This document shows positions 40,411-50,769 of a DNA stretch of 64,000 nt, in pieces. The position numbers were made by a program, and so were the translations under genes. The stretch's first letter is position 1. Each line of letters begins with the position of its first letter. Below the pieces are notes generated by a model. It was not told where the DNA came from. It saw only the letters and a list, made by a program, of their open reading frames with translations, and made no database searches. This DNA is from an uncultured Bacteroides sp. (GTDB lineage Bacteria; Bacteroidota; Bacteroidia; Bacteroidales; Bacteroidaceae), in the NCBI RefSeq assembly GCF_937912035.1, contig NZ_CALDPF010000030.1, forward strand, positions 1 through 64,000. Direction: 5' to 3'.

Positions 40411-43284
40411 TTACTTTTTACACAAATCTTTATAATCACAATACTGACATTTGTCTTCAACCTCGGTTTGGGAGAAACTTATTTCAGGGTTAAAAATCTC
40501 CTCTAAAAGAATGTTAAGATTCTCACGGAATTCTTTTTCATGTTTGTTGAAATCATCTATATCTTCTTTTTTTCTGCCTTCTCCCATCTGAACCACAGGT
40601 GAGTAGTTTTCTGATGCTGCTTTATGTATATAGAGCAGGGAAGGAGCAACCTTCAACGGATTGTTTTTCTCTCTCAGTTTCTTGCATACGATTGACGCGT
40701 ACATGAATGTCTGGAAAATATAATTTGATCTTTTCTTATCCTGCACGAACAGTGATTTTACGTCTGATGGGCACTGTGCATCACCACCTGTTTTGTAATC
40801 CACTATACGGAGGGTGTTGTCTTTTGTATCCATACGGTCTATTATACCGCCAATTCTTGATTTGATTACACCTTTCGGAGTATTTATATCAATTTCTTCT
40901 TCCACAAACTGTTCTGAAGCTGTGAATGTGAACGGAGCATATCTCAGGTCATTCCGTAAAAGTTGCTTTATGTACCTAAGTATGACTGCAGAGTTTATGA
41001 GTTGTAATCCGTTGTATTCTGGACGTTCTGTCAGAGGTATATTGAAGAACAGTTCCTTGAAACCATTATCAACATATTCCTGGAGTTTTACGTCGTTTTG
41101 CAAAAGCTTTTCAAGAGAGTTGCAATCTATCACTTTACCGTGCGCCGTGAGATCTTTGTAGATATGTTCGGCTGCATAGTGGAATATACTTCCGAATTTT
41201 GCAGAATCTATATCCGCACTTACTTCATCGGGTGCTGTCAACAAAGCTACATATTTGTAATAAAACTTCAGATTACAGTCTATATATGTGTTGAGTGCTG
41301 AAGGTGACAAAATGGCCTTTTTGTTTACTCTTGTATCGAAATTGCTTTGCATTCGCCTCATTATCTCCGGAGTCTTTTGGATTTCAATCTTTTCAGTACC
41401 CTGTGGCGATTGTGCGGCTTCCAGTCTTTCACGTTTGATGTCGAATCCCCATTCGATTAGGAACTGAAGCATGAAGCGTGACATCTCTCCTCGGTTTATT
41501 CCGTCGCTTGAAGTGTTAAAAAGAAGAGTTACCTTTTCAGCTCTTTGCAGCAGTCTGTAGAAGTAATATGCAAAAACAGCTATCTTATGGTCTATAGTAG
41601 TCATGCCGAATGCCTTTCTGATATTGTATGGGATGAATGATGCATCGCTTCCGCTTTTAGGCAGTTGTCCTTCGTTCACCGAAAGCATTATTACGTTTCT
41701 GAAGTCAAGATTTCGAGTTTCAAGGACTCCCATCACCTGCATACCGATTGCCGGCTCGCCGTGGAAAGGAATGTTGGCCGACTGTATGACGCGTGAGAGC
41801 AGACGCTTGAATGTACTTTGGTTCACATCAAGGTCGCCTTCTTCTATAAGAGAGTTGAAACGGTTTACCATGGTATATGCTTTGAACAACGCTTCGCGAT
41901 ACAGTTGGTCAAGAGCTGTATCCATAGTAGCTGATTTCTTCTGATATACGGCTGCTACCTGTTTCAGTACTGTAGAAATCATCTGACAGATAGCATGGTT
42001 GCTGTTGCAAGGCGTGAATATGGTTTCTGTAGTTTCGTCCTTTTTCAGTTCCGAAGGAAGAGGGTAGAAGCGGTTGTCGTGGATAAGAGATTTCTCCAGC
42101 TTCTCTGCTTCCTCGCTCAGGAGTTGTGTGTATGGATGTTTAAGAACACTCAAAACTTCGGCAAACAGGAACCTGCCGTTTGAAGGATTGTAGCCTGAGG
42201 TGTGAAGCTCAATGAGTGAGTTGATAAAGCTGCACGCAGGAGTCTGCGACAATGGAAATCCCATTGTTATATTGATATGACGTATATTCTCTGGCAGAGA
42301 ATGCAGAACCGGCTGTAGTAAAGATTCGTTACATAATACCACCGCTGTTTCTTTTTCTTCTTCCGTAAGGTTTGTTCTTATCCATTGCGGAAGATACCTT
42401 GCCTGACCGTTTTCGGTAGGCGATTCAATATATGTAATATCTTTCGGAGAGTTCAGATTGTTGAATACAGATGTTGGAAGTTCCGATGGAAAATCCCTTA
42501 GGTTGCGCTTTATGAATTCACCTGCCTCGTGAGGGTGCTTGTTGAGATAGAAATTGTCGTAATCCCAATAGAACATAGCCTTTCCAGCCTTATCAAGTTT
42601 CTTGAACAGAGTATGTTCCACCTTATTCAGCACGTTGAATCCCACGAAGACATATCTATCATAAGGGAGTTTGTCAATATCCATAGATTCTGTTACTTCT
42701 CTGTACATCATACCCTCGTAAGCTATGCCCTGTTCGCGGAGTACGGCTTTGAATTTTGTATATATTTCTCCCAATACGTCCCAGATATTGATGAATCGTT
42801 GTTTCAGTTCGGTAACCTTGTCGATGGAGAAATTCTTGAAGAACTGGCTTAATGCTTCCTTCTGTCCTTCTTCCAGAAATTCGTACCCGTTGTCGCTAAG
42901 TTCGTTCAGGTCCTTGATATTGCGGAACATAGCTTCTGTATCCACCATATTCTTGTCAGCATCGTCAAAGTCGCTTATAAGAAGTTCACCCCAGAAGTAG
43001 AAATCGTCTAGCGATTCCTTGCTGCCGGTTATGTTTACAAACACTTTATAGAGTTCGCACACTAACTTCACAGGGTCACCAATCTGAAGGTCTGATACTT
43101 TTCGGAACAGTTCGCCTATACTTATGTATGCGGGCGACCATATAGGTCTGTCAGTTTCCGATGACAGATATTCATTGAAGAACAGTCCTGCTCTCTTGTT
43201 TGGGAAGACAATGGCTGTACGGGCAAAGTCACCGTTTGTCTTCGTATATAAATCGTGAGCTACAAGCTTTAGAAAAGTTTCCAT
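40411..43284 (-). CDS. AddB-like helicase-nuclease subunit (PD-(D/E)XK, Fe-S)
   Basis: 957 residues. Seen: N-terminal helicase-like region lacking a canonical Walker A, as in AddB; C-terminal RecB-type nuclease with RIGGIIDRMD and LRIVDYKTG; and four cysteines placed to hold a 4Fe-4S cluster, one in NTYIDCNLKFYYKY and three in CQYCDYKDLC at the very end. Known: AddB works with AddA to resect double-strand breaks. The partner gene follows 18 bases upstream. Bacteroidetes versions are divergent, so the pair is named by layout rather than close identity. Confidence 0.88.
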   Translation of the reverse strand: METFLKLVAHDLYTKTNGDFARTAIVFPNKRAGLFFNEYLSSETDRPIWSPAYISIGELFRKVSDLQIGDPVKLVCELYKVFVNITGSKESLDDFYFWGELLISDFDDADKNMVDTEAMFRNIKDLNELSDNGYEFLEEGQKEALSQFFKNFSIDKVTELKQRFINIWDVLGEIYTKFKAVLREQGIAYEGMMYREVTESMDIDKLPYDRYVFVGFNVLNKVEHTLFKKLDKAGKAMFYWDYDNFYLNKHPHEAGEFIKRNLRDFPSELPTSVFNNLNSPKDITYIESPTENGQARYLPQWIRTNLTEEEKETAVVLCNESLLQPVLHSLPENIRHINITMGFPLSQTPACSFINSLIELHTSGYNPSNGRFLFAEVLSVLKHPYTQLLSEEAEKLEKSLIHDNRFYPLPSELKKDETTETIFTPCNSNHAICQMISTVLKQVAAVYQKKSATMDTALDQLYREALFKAYTMVNRFNSLIEEGDLDVNQSTFKRLLSRVIQSANIPFHGEPAIGMQVMGVLETRNLDFRNVIMLSVNEGQLPKSGSDASFIPYNIRKAFGMTTIDHKIAVFAYYFYRLLQRAEKVTLLFNTSSDGINRGEMSRFMLQFLIEWGFDIKRERLEAAQSPQGTEKIEIQKTPEIMRRMQSNFDTRVNKKAILSPSALNTYIDCNLKFYYKYVALLTAPDEVSADIDSAKFGSIFHYAAEHIYKDLTAHGKVIDCNSLEKLLQNDVKLQEYVDNGFKELFFNIPLTERPEYNGLQLINSAVILRYIKQLLRNDLRYAPFTFTASEQFVEEEIDINTPKGVIKSRIGGIIDRMDTKDNTLRIVDYKTGGDAQCPSDVKSLFVQDKKRSNYIFQTFMYASIVCKKLREKNNPLKVAPSLLYIHKAASENYSPVVQMGEGRKKEDIDDFNKHEKEFRENLNILLEEIFNPEISFSQTEVEDKCQYCDYKDLCKK

Positions 43285-43302
43285 TTCTTTTTAAATAAAT
43301 CG

Positions 43303-46300
43303 TTACACATTCTCAAGTTCTCCGGAATAGACATACCATATATATCCTTTTATGTCAGTATATCCCATTTCCGATAGCAGAGACATATACTCTCTGACTT
43401 GTGTGGAGTATTCCGGCTTTTTCTTTCCGAACTTGAAATCAACCACAACTACCTCGTTTCCCTTCATCATAACTCGGTCCGGACGTCGGGTCTGCATCTT
43501 TCCTTGTTCGTCATTATAGATTATGGAGCATTCGTTATACAATGTCCATTCTCCACTATACCAGTCCTTCACTTCATCAAGGTTCAAAGCTCTTTCTGCT
43601 ATCTCATATATCTCTTGGGCTTTCTCTGCCGATTCTATTACACCTTCAAACAGAAGTCTTTCTATGGCGGCAGTCAAATCTTCCTTCGTATCGATAGATG
43701 CAAAAAGTGTATGAAGCAGCTGTCCCTGTCTGATATATTGCGAACGAAGATTTTCTTCCTCATCCTCATCGCCTCTTATGAAGTCGGCAGAACGGTTGGA
43801 CTGCTTGAAGTCAATCTCCGTTTCAAGTGATTCAATCTTTACGTTTACAGCGTCAGGTATGGCTACAAGTCTGTTTGTGGAATCTGATTTTTTCTTTTCA
43901 CCACTAATGCAGATATCTCCGTATTCATATACGATAGGTTCGTCGTTTTCTTCCTTATTCTCTTCGTCTTCTTCATCAGGTTCAGGCATGTTGCATGTCA
44001 TTTTTATTTCTTTCATGCAGTCTATTGATTCTCTTAGCAATTTTGATACGGTATCTTTCTGCTCGTCCTTGCACCATACTATCAGGTTTTTGCATGCTCG
44101 GGTAAATGCTACGTACAGCAGGTTCAGATTATCTACCCACAGTTGCAGACGTTCTTCTCTGTAGCTGTCGCTGAAATATGATTCTGCCATGGCGGATGAA
44201 TAGTTCACAGGAGTAAGGTCAAGTTCACAGAACGGTTCCTTGTTGGCATCCGCTTCGTTTATTCTGCACCACAACATGTGGTTGAAAGTTTCATTCTCCA
44301 TCTTCCAGTCGCAGAATGGTAGTAACACTGTGTGATATTCCAGACCTTTCGATTTGTGGATTGAAAGGATTCTGATACCGGATATTTCACCGGACGGGAT
44401 AGTCTTTGCATAAAGAGTATCGTTCCAGTATGTCAGGAATGAGGTCAGTTCCGAAGAATTGTTCTGCATATATTCAGTCACCGCATCATAGAAAGCACAG
44501 AGATAGGCATCCTGCTCTTCTATCATATCCATGCGGAAAATCATGAACAGCTTTTCAAGCAGTTCGTATAATGGCATAAGACTCATTTCAGGCAGCATTA
44601 ACCGGAACTCGGCAGGTAGATAATCCTCAACGTTGTTCAGCAGCACAGTGTTATAATCCACATTCTTTTTGAGGATTTCCTTCTGATAAGCCACTGCCAG
44701 TCTTGCACAGGCTATCCTGTCCGTAGGCTCGGATATATACCTCAGTCCGTCGATGAGCATACACACTGCAAGCGAAGCGTCAAGTCGGAATGCTTCGTCC
44801 GAAACGACTCGGTACGGAGTATTTTTGTCAAAGTAATCTGCTATGGCAGGTATGCTTTTGTTTTTTCTAACCAATATAGCAATGTCATTCACTCTGACAC
44901 CTCTCTTTACGAGAGAGTCAACCTCCTCTGCCAGCAGTTCCATAGTAGTGTCGGTGTATGGATGTTCCTCGCTGTTTTTCAGGAAAGATATCTTGATGTA
45001 TCCTTCCTTCGTATCCTTTGATGTTTTCTGGCGGACATCGCTATACGCGTCAAGCAGTTGCGTGCAATCTTCCCCTTCATCAGCCTTGTATCTTTCGTTC
45101 AGAACCTTACAGGCAGATGTAAATATATCATTGTTGAAAGCTATGATATTAGCTTCACTTCGCCAGTTTGTATCCAGCGTTTTCGAATTCAGACGGAAAC
45201 TTTTGTCCTTATCCAGTCCGGCAAGAATCTTCCAGTCGCCGTTTCTCCAGCGGTAGATACTCTGCTTTATGTCACCCACTATCATACTGCCTTCCTTTTG
45301 TGCGAGACTTTCCTCAAGCAGAAGATGGAAGTTTTCCCATTGCATACGCGATGTGTCCTGAAACTCGTCTATCATCACGGTGTCTATTGTAGTACCTATT
45401 TTCTCATATACGAAAGAGGCGTCACCTTCTCTGATGATACTGTGGAGCAGCGCGTTGGTATCCGAAAGCAGGAAACGGTTATGACTAAGGTTCTGTTCCC
45501 TTACTTCGCTGTCTATACGCATGAGCAATTGCAGATTGTTGAGATAGCGGAGCGACATGTCGCACGAATTCAGAACCTTGTTGCTTGCCATTCTCGTGTT
45601 CTCCGCATCATTAAGTATCTGTATCAGAACCTGGTCTGCAAGTGATATAATGGTACTTTTATATGGAGAGGTCTTTGTTGTCCAGTTTTCCGCACCTTCC
45701 AGGCATTTCTCAACAGTGGCATTTCTTACATCATTGCTCAGTTTCCCGGATGCAATCTTGTTGAAATAGCTTCCTATGCCCCTGGCGCTGTTTTTCAAGT
45801 CGGCAGGTGTAAGCCCGTTGGCATTCAGAATTTCCTGAAAGTGTTCGTTGAATCCCTTCATTGTGTCAAGTATGGATTCACGTTTTTCCTGGAGTTTCTT
45901 TCTGTATTGCGGGATAAACTTAGTGTCCTTCAGTTTTTCACGTAATGCCACGCCTTTTTCTATATATGCCTCGTCGAAGATATTGCGACCGAAACCTTTA
46001 ATTTCGGAAGATACATTCCAACGTTTGTCGTCGGCTATTCTTTCTTCTATATATTCAAGTAGCCAGTAGAGGGTAGGTGACATACGATTCAGTTTCTCAA
46101 TCATACTATCTACGGCATCACTCAAGACATCGCCGTTATTCAGCTCGATTGTCATATTGGCACCCAACTCAAGTTCGCGTGCAAGATTTCTCATTACCGA
46201 CTGGAAGAACGAATCGATAGTCTCTATTCTGAAACGGCTGTAGTCGTGGATGATATTCTTCAGTGCAGTGTCAGCAGCTATCCTTATTTCGTCAACGCTT

Positions 46301-46551
46301 TTATTTGAGGTTTTCATTATCTCTTTCAGATAGCCGTCCGAGGATTTAAGCGAAGTGGCTATACCGTACAGCTGACTGAGGATTCTTTCCTTCATCTCTG
46401 TAGTAGCCTTGTTGGTGAAAGTAACTGCCAGAATACGTCTGTATGAGTAGGGGTCTTCTATCAGTTGCCTGATATATTGCACAGCCAGGGTGAAAGTCTT
46501 TCCTGAGCCTGCCGAAGCCTTATATACTAATAATCTTGGGTCCTGTTCCAT
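43303..46551 (-). CDS. AddA-like UvrD-family helicase/exonuclease
   Basis: 1082 residues. Seen: Walker A ASAGSGKT (12-19), motif II-like VMIDEFQDTSRMQWENF, motif VI VAFTRACKNLIVW, and a C-terminal nuclease domain with RRPDRVMMKG and VVVVDFKFGKKKPEY. An acidic low-complexity stretch (about 855-870) links the domains. Known: AddA is the motor and one nuclease of AddAB, which degrades DNA from breaks and loads RecA. It precedes addB by 18 bases; 9 bases separate its start from the serine hydrolase gene's stop, so three genes may share one transcript. Confidence 0.92.
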   Translation of the reverse strand: MEQDPRLLVYKASAGSGKTFTLAVQYIRQLIEDPYSYRRILAVTFTNKATTEMKERILSQLYGIATSLKSSDGYLKEIMKTSNKSVDEIRIAADTALKNIIHDYSRFRIETIDSFFQSVMRNLARELELGANMTIELNNGDVLSDAVDSMIEKLNRMSPTLYWLLEYIEERIADDKRWNVSSEIKGFGRNIFDEAYIEKGVALREKLKDTKFIPQYRKKLQEKRESILDTMKGFNEHFQEILNANGLTPADLKNSARGIGSYFNKIASGKLSNDVRNATVEKCLEGAENWTTKTSPYKSTIISLADQVLIQILNDAENTRMASNKVLNSCDMSLRYLNNLQLLMRIDSEVREQNLSHNRFLLSDTNALLHSIIREGDASFVYEKIGTTIDTVMIDEFQDTSRMQWENFHLLLEESLAQKEGSMIVGDIKQSIYRWRNGDWKILAGLDKDKSFRLNSKTLDTNWRSEANIIAFNNDIFTSACKVLNERYKADEGEDCTQLLDAYSDVRQKTSKDTKEGYIKISFLKNSEEHPYTDTTMELLAEEVDSLVKRGVRVNDIAILVRKNKSIPAIADYFDKNTPYRVVSDEAFRLDASLAVCMLIDGLRYISEPTDRIACARLAVAYQKEILKKNVDYNTVLLNNVEDYLPAEFRLMLPEMSLMPLYELLEKLFMIFRMDMIEEQDAYLCAFYDAVTEYMQNNSSELTSFLTYWNDTLYAKTIPSGEISGIRILSIHKSKGLEYHTVLLPFCDWKMENETFNHMLWCRINEADANKEPFCELDLTPVNYSSAMAESYFSDSYREERLQLWVDNLNLLYVAFTRACKNLIVWCKDEQKDTVSKLLRESIDCMKEIKMTCNMPEPDEEDEENKEENDEPIVYEYGDICISGEKKKSDSTNRLVAIPDAVNVKIESLETEIDFKQSNRSADFIRGDEDEEENLRSQYIRQGQLLHTLFASIDTKEDLTAAIERLLFEGVIESAEKAQEIYEIAERALNLDEVKDWYSGEWTLYNECSIIYNDEQGKMQTRRPDRVMMKGNEVVVVDFKFGKKKPEYSTQVREYMSLLSEMGYTDIKGYIWYVYSGELENV

Positions 46552-46560
46552 ATAGAGTGG

Positions 46561-47703
46561 TTATTGTTGTAAAATTTTTTCAGCTATTTCCATATATTTT
46601 ATTATGTCCGTAGTGAGTTCCTTGACATACTCTCTCGAACGTTTATGCCCGAGGCGAACCACTATAGCATTCTTCGAAGGTATGGCTATGATATATTGTC
46701 CCAGCATACCTCTGAAGTACGGACATTTCTCTCCTTTGTAGTCCATAATCCATGTCTGGTAGCCATAATATGAAAGCGGGTCTTTGCCCCACTGGTCTTT
46801 CAGATATGATGCCGGTGTCATGGCCTCTTCTATATATTCCTTGCTGACCAGTTGCCTTCCGTTCCAGTTTCCTTTGTTCAACATCAGACGTCCGAATCTT
46901 GCAGCATCCCTTGCTGTTGTGTGGAAGCAGCAGAATGATTTCTCATCACCGTTCTTCTTGTCGAGTAGCCAGAAAGCATCCTGTCCTGCCAGCATCGGCT
47001 GCCAGAGCTTCTTCTCTGCATATTGACTGATGGTTTCACCAGTTGCCGCTTCAAGAACAAATGACAGCAGTTGTGTCTCACCGCTTCTGTAGGAATACTG
47101 AACTCCCGGAGTATCTACTATATCAAGGCCCATGATTAGTTCGTAGAGGTCATTGCCGTAATATCCGTGCGTGGTTACAGAGAAAAGTGAAGCGTAGGCT
47201 TCGTCCCAGTCCATCCCGGCACTCATTGTAAGCAGGTTTCTGATAGTGATATCCTTTTGCCTTCCACGGCTGTATTCAGGGATATATTTCACTACCTTAT
47301 CGTCCACACTGCCTATTTTGCCCTCGTCTATGGCTATTCCAACAAGTAGTCCCACTATGCTTTTAGTGGCAGAAAACAGGTTTGAAGTCAGAGTGTCGTT
47401 CCATCCTCCGCGATAAGTCTCGTACAGAATACTGTCATTTTTTATTACCAAGAAAGACACCGTTTTCATATCGTCTATGTACGCCGAATCCTCCTTTGAG
47501 AGCTGGAAAGAATTGTAATCCTCCGAGACAGCCCATTCCCAGCAGGAATCGGGCGCATGAACAGTGGCATGTTCGAAAATACCTAGGTCGTCAATAGTGG
47601 GAAACCAGTGGATCAGTGCCTTTTTGGCATAGAAAGGCAGGCACAGATACACTATAATTATGGCAATAGGTATCGCTATGAGAATTTTTTTCCCTGTTTT
47701 CAT
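46561..47703 (-). CDS. Serine hydrolase (class C beta-lactamase-like)
   Basis: 380 residues from the ATG at 47703 (longer start at 47730 adds 9). Seen: an N-terminal membrane helix (about 6-26), the SxxK nucleophile in LFSATKSIVGLLVG, a YxN-equivalent YSYRSGE, and LSYYGYQTWIMD near the C-terminus. Known: this group includes esterases, D-aminopeptidases and beta-lactamases; many act on cell-wall peptides. The YxN site is changed to YSYRS, which argues against a true beta-lactamase. Anchored, periplasm-facing enzyme; substrate unknown. Confidence 0.87.
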   Translation of the reverse strand: MKTGKKILIAIPIAIIIVYLCLPFYAKKALIHWFPTIDDLGIFEHATVHAPDSCWEWAVSEDYNSFQLSKEDSAYIDDMKTVSFLVIKNDSILYETYRGGWNDTLTSNLFSATKSIVGLLVGIAIDEGKIGSVDDKVVKYIPEYSRGRQKDITIRNLLTMSAGMDWDEAYASLFSVTTHGYYGNDLYELIMGLDIVDTPGVQYSYRSGETQLLSFVLEAATGETISQYAEKKLWQPMLAGQDAFWLLDKKNGDEKSFCCFHTTARDAARFGRLMLNKGNWNGRQLVSKEYIEEAMTPASYLKDQWGKDPLSYYGYQTWIMDYKGEKCPYFRGMLGQYIIAIPSKNAIVVRLGHKRSREYVKELTTDIIKYMEIAEKILQQ

Positions 47704-47831
47704 AATTTTTTTTGTTTTATGATCGAACAAAAGCTATAGTTCCTCTGTTATATATTTTGAAAGTTATACAAAAGCTTAATATTCTTGTTTGGTTTTATGT
47801 TGGAGTTATGTTTTTAATTCCTCATTGATTA

Positions 47832-47880
47832 AAAGTCCGTCAGTGTTTGTGAAAATGCTGACGGATTTTCTTTTTATGGT
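47832..47880 (-). terminator. Terminator between aat and the serine hydrolase gene
   Basis: Stem TCCGTCAG (47836-47843) / CTGACGGA (47858-47865) with short A/T runs on both sides; on the minus strand it follows the aat stop by 16 bases. Confidence 0.65.
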
Positions 47881-47881
47881 T

Positions 47882-48523
47882 TTATTCTTGTGAAAGAATA
47901 TTCATATACTCCTCATACGAAATGTATCTGCCACCCATCGATTTCAGGTGCGGAGTCTCGAACTGACAGTCTATCATCAGTCCGCCTCTCTCTTCAAGGA
48001 ACCATGCCAGATGTATAAGAGCAAGTTTTGAAGCACTTGGAACAAGCGAGAACATACTCTCACCGAAAAAGCATTTCCCCAATGCTACACCATAAAGTCC
48101 GCCTACGAGCCTGTCATCCTCCCATACCTCCACACTGGCTGCAAACTGCTGTTCATGCAGTCTGATGTACGCTTCCGTCATTTCCGGGCCGAGCCAAGCG
48201 CCTTCTTCATCCTCGCGCAGCTTTCCGCAATTGCGTATCACATCTTCAAAAGCTTCGTTAATGCTTATTCTGTACTTGTCTTTGTTTATCAGTGTACGCA
48301 TGGAGTGCGATACATGTATCTCCGAAGGGAAGATTACGAATCTCTGCATAGGGCACCACCATTCTATGACCTGTCTTTTGAAGGCATACCACGGGAATAT
48401 ACCGTAAGAGTATGCCAGCAGCAGTCTGTCGATTGACAAATCACCGCCTATGGCAAGCAGCCCGTCCGGCTCTCCCAAATGAGGATCCGGAAAGGCAAGT
48501 CTTTTACTCAACTTGAATACCAT
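47882..48523 (-). CDS. aat: Leucyl/phenylalanyl-tRNA-protein transferase
   Basis: 213 residues. Seen: the family start FPDPHLGEPDGLLAIGGDLS, the YSYGIFPWY and PMQRFVIFPSE segments, EGAWLGPEMTEAYIRLHE, and GKCFFGESMFSLVPSASKLAL. Known: adds Leu or Phe from charged tRNA to proteins with N-terminal Lys or Arg, creating primary N-degrons. It sits 6 bases downstream of clpA, and the adaptor gene clpS is 17 bases upstream of clpA, so the pathway enzymes are encoded together. Confidence 0.96.
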   Translation of the reverse strand: MVFKLSKRLAFPDPHLGEPDGLLAIGGDLSIDRLLLAYSYGIFPWYAFKRQVIEWWCPMQRFVIFPSEIHVSHSMRTLINKDKYRISINEAFEDVIRNCGKLREDEEGAWLGPEMTEAYIRLHEQQFAASVEVWEDDRLVGGLYGVALGKCFFGESMFSLVPSASKLALIHLAWFLEERGGLMIDCQFETPHLKSMGGRYISYEEYMNILSQE

Positions 48524-48529
48524 GCCTTA

Positions 48530-50752
48530 TCACTTTTTCAGGGTTATGGCAGGAATATTATTCTCTATGCCGACAAGAGCATGGCCACCGTTCTTCAGCT
48601 TGCCGAAAAGCATTTCTTTGACGAACAGCGGTTTCAGGTGATGACCTATAACTCTGTCCATTTCGCGTGCACCGTATTCCTTGGTTATACTCTTCTTCAG
48701 CAACCATTCCTTGGCATCAGTACCTATTTCCATAGTCACCTTGTTAGCCTCAAGTTTCGCGCTGAATTCTCTCAGTTTCTTTTCGAGGATAAGTTGAGCC
48801 ATGTTACTGTCCATATCGTTGAACACCACAGTGGCAGAGAGTCTGTTCAGGAACTCTGGTTTGAATGTCTTCTTAACCTGTTTCAGCATGGAGTCTCCTG
48901 CAGTGGCCTGTCCCTTGAACCCTATCGAAGCTTGATGAGCATATTGTGCTCCCGCATTCGATGTCATAATCAGAATCAAATGACGGCAGTCCGACTTGCG
49001 TCCCTTGTTGTCGGTAAGCACGGCATAGTCCATCACCTGAAGAAGTATGTTGAATATGTCCGGATGAGCTTTTTCTATTTCGTCAAGCAGCAGAACACAG
49101 TTTGGAGTCTTGCGTATAGCATCTGTCAGAAGTCCGCCTTCTTCATAGCCCACATATCCGGCAGGCGAGCCGATAAGTTTCGCCACAGTATGTTTTTCCG
49201 AATACTCACTCATATCGAAACGTACCAGGCCTATACCAAGTTCGGCAGCAAGGACTTTTGCAATCTCTGTCTTACCCACGCCTGTAGGACCCACAAACAG
49301 TAGACTTGCTATAGGCTTGTTGTCATCGTTCAGTCCGGCTTTAGACATCATAACAGCTTCCGTCACTTGAGTGATAGCCTGATCCTGTCCGTAGATAAGC
49401 GCTTTCATCTTGGCTGGCAGATGCTCAAGCTCTGTATTATCTTCCTTGGCAGTGATGGATTCTATCTTGCACATTCTTGCAAGGATGTCCGAAATGAGTT
49501 CTTTTGTAACGATATTTTTATCTTTCCCGTCGTTGTGTATTTCTCTGTATGCACCAGCCTCGTCTATCAGGTCGATAGCCTTATCGGGTAGGAACTTATC
49601 TTTGATGTATTTGTCACTCATGCTTACGGCATACTCAATCACTCCCTTACGATACTTCACGTTGTGGAATGTCTCGTATCCCTTTATAAGTCCCTTTATA
49701 ATCTTGACAGTATCATCGATGCTTGGTTCAAGAATATCTATCTGTTGGAAGCGTCTTACCATTCCCTTGCTTCCTGCAAAGTATTTGTTGTACTCCTCGT
49801 AAGTGGTTGAACCAATGAATTTTATATTTCCTCCTTCAAGGTATGGTTTAAGCATATTCGATGCATCCAACGATCCGTCACTGGTTCTTCCGGCACCGAT
49901 AAGATTGTGGATTTCGTCAATGTAGATGATGGCTTTGCCCTCTTTCTCTGCTCCAAGCATGATACCCTTCAGTCGCTTTTCAAACTCACCACGGTACTGT
50001 GTTCCGGCTATGATACCGCCAAGATCAAGTTCATAGATGCGGTAACCTTTCAGTTTCTCCGGCACATTGCCTTTCTCTATCCTTTCTGCAAGACCATATA
50101 TGAGAGAAGTCTTTCCAACACCTGATTCGCCTATATGCAGAGGATTGTTCTTCTCCTTGCGGCACAGAACCCTGATAGTCTTTTCAAGTTCTTCTTCTCT
50201 TCCGATAAGCGGATTATGGCTCTCTAAATTGTCGTTTATGCAGGTTACGAAGTTTTTCCATGTCTCGTTTTTCTCGTAGCCGTGTTCATGATCGAGAATG
50301 TCATCGTAGTCATAGCTGTATTCATCAATGAGCATGCTTGTGAACTCGGCAATATCATCTTTCAAGGTATTTTTCAGGATATATGCTGCCCAGGAGTCTG
50401 TCAGTTCAAGCATACCCTGTACCAAGTGTGGAACATCTATTTCGTTGGCTCCTGAGAAGGTGACAATCATATGTGCCTTTATGAAAATCTCTGCCATTTG
50501 AGTAGAGTTTTCCGGCTCGTATTGCGTACCTTCAGGCAAGACCTCGAATTTTGTGTTCAGAACTTCCTTTACATTTTTCTCCAGCTTGTTTATGTTGCAA
50601 GCCATGTCCTCAAGTGCATATACGAATTCATCCTGTTGCATTAGGGCATACAAAAGGTGCTCAGGAGTAACAAATTCGTGTCTCCTGAACTTTGCTTCCG
50701 TATGTGCAACTTCCAATGCTTTATTTACGTGTTTAGTATATTTCAAGTCCAT
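48530..50752 (-). CDS. clpA: ClpA, ATPase subunit of the ClpAP protease
   Basis: 740 residues. Seen: N-terminal Clp repeat domain (about 1-150), two AAA+ modules with Walker A sequences GESGVGKTS and GPTGVGKTE, Walker B in IIYIDEIHNLIGAG and VLLLDEIEKAHPDI, and no middle ClpB-type coiled coil between them. Known: ClpA unfolds substrates, including N-degron proteins delivered by ClpS, for ClpP. No clpP lies in the window. It follows clpS by 17 bases. Confidence 0.95.
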   Translation of the reverse strand: MDLKYTKHVNKALEVAHTEAKFRRHEFVTPEHLLYALMQQDEFVYALEDMACNINKLEKNVKEVLNTKFEVLPEGTQYEPENSTQMAEIFIKAHMIVTFSGANEIDVPHLVQGMLELTDSWAAYILKNTLKDDIAEFTSMLIDEYSYDYDDILDHEHGYEKNETWKNFVTCINDNLESHNPLIGREEELEKTIRVLCRKEKNNPLHIGESGVGKTSLIYGLAERIEKGNVPEKLKGYRIYELDLGGIIAGTQYRGEFEKRLKGIMLGAEKEGKAIIYIDEIHNLIGAGRTSDGSLDASNMLKPYLEGGNIKFIGSTTYEEYNKYFAGSKGMVRRFQQIDILEPSIDDTVKIIKGLIKGYETFHNVKYRKGVIEYAVSMSDKYIKDKFLPDKAIDLIDEAGAYREIHNDGKDKNIVTKELISDILARMCKIESITAKEDNTELEHLPAKMKALIYGQDQAITQVTEAVMMSKAGLNDDNKPIASLLFVGPTGVGKTEIAKVLAAELGIGLVRFDMSEYSEKHTVAKLIGSPAGYVGYEEGGLLTDAIRKTPNCVLLLDEIEKAHPDIFNILLQVMDYAVLTDNKGRKSDCRHLILIMTSNAGAQYAHQASIGFKGQATAGDSMLKQVKKTFKPEFLNRLSATVVFNDMDSNMAQLILEKKLREFSAKLEANKVTMEIGTDAKEWLLKKSITKEYGAREMDRVIGHHLKPLFVKEMLFGKLKNGGHALVGIENNIPAITLKK

Positions 50753-50769
50753 ATTTTCTGTTGTGAATG

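Noticed and set aside
46561..47703. Serine hydrolase as a true beta-lactamase
   Set aside because: The SxxK site is present, but the YxN site is altered to YSYRS and an N-terminal membrane anchor is present; general hydrolase is safer.
48530..50752. ClpB rather than ClpA
   Set aside because: There is no middle coiled-coil insertion between the AAA+ modules, and clpS and aat adjoin the gene.
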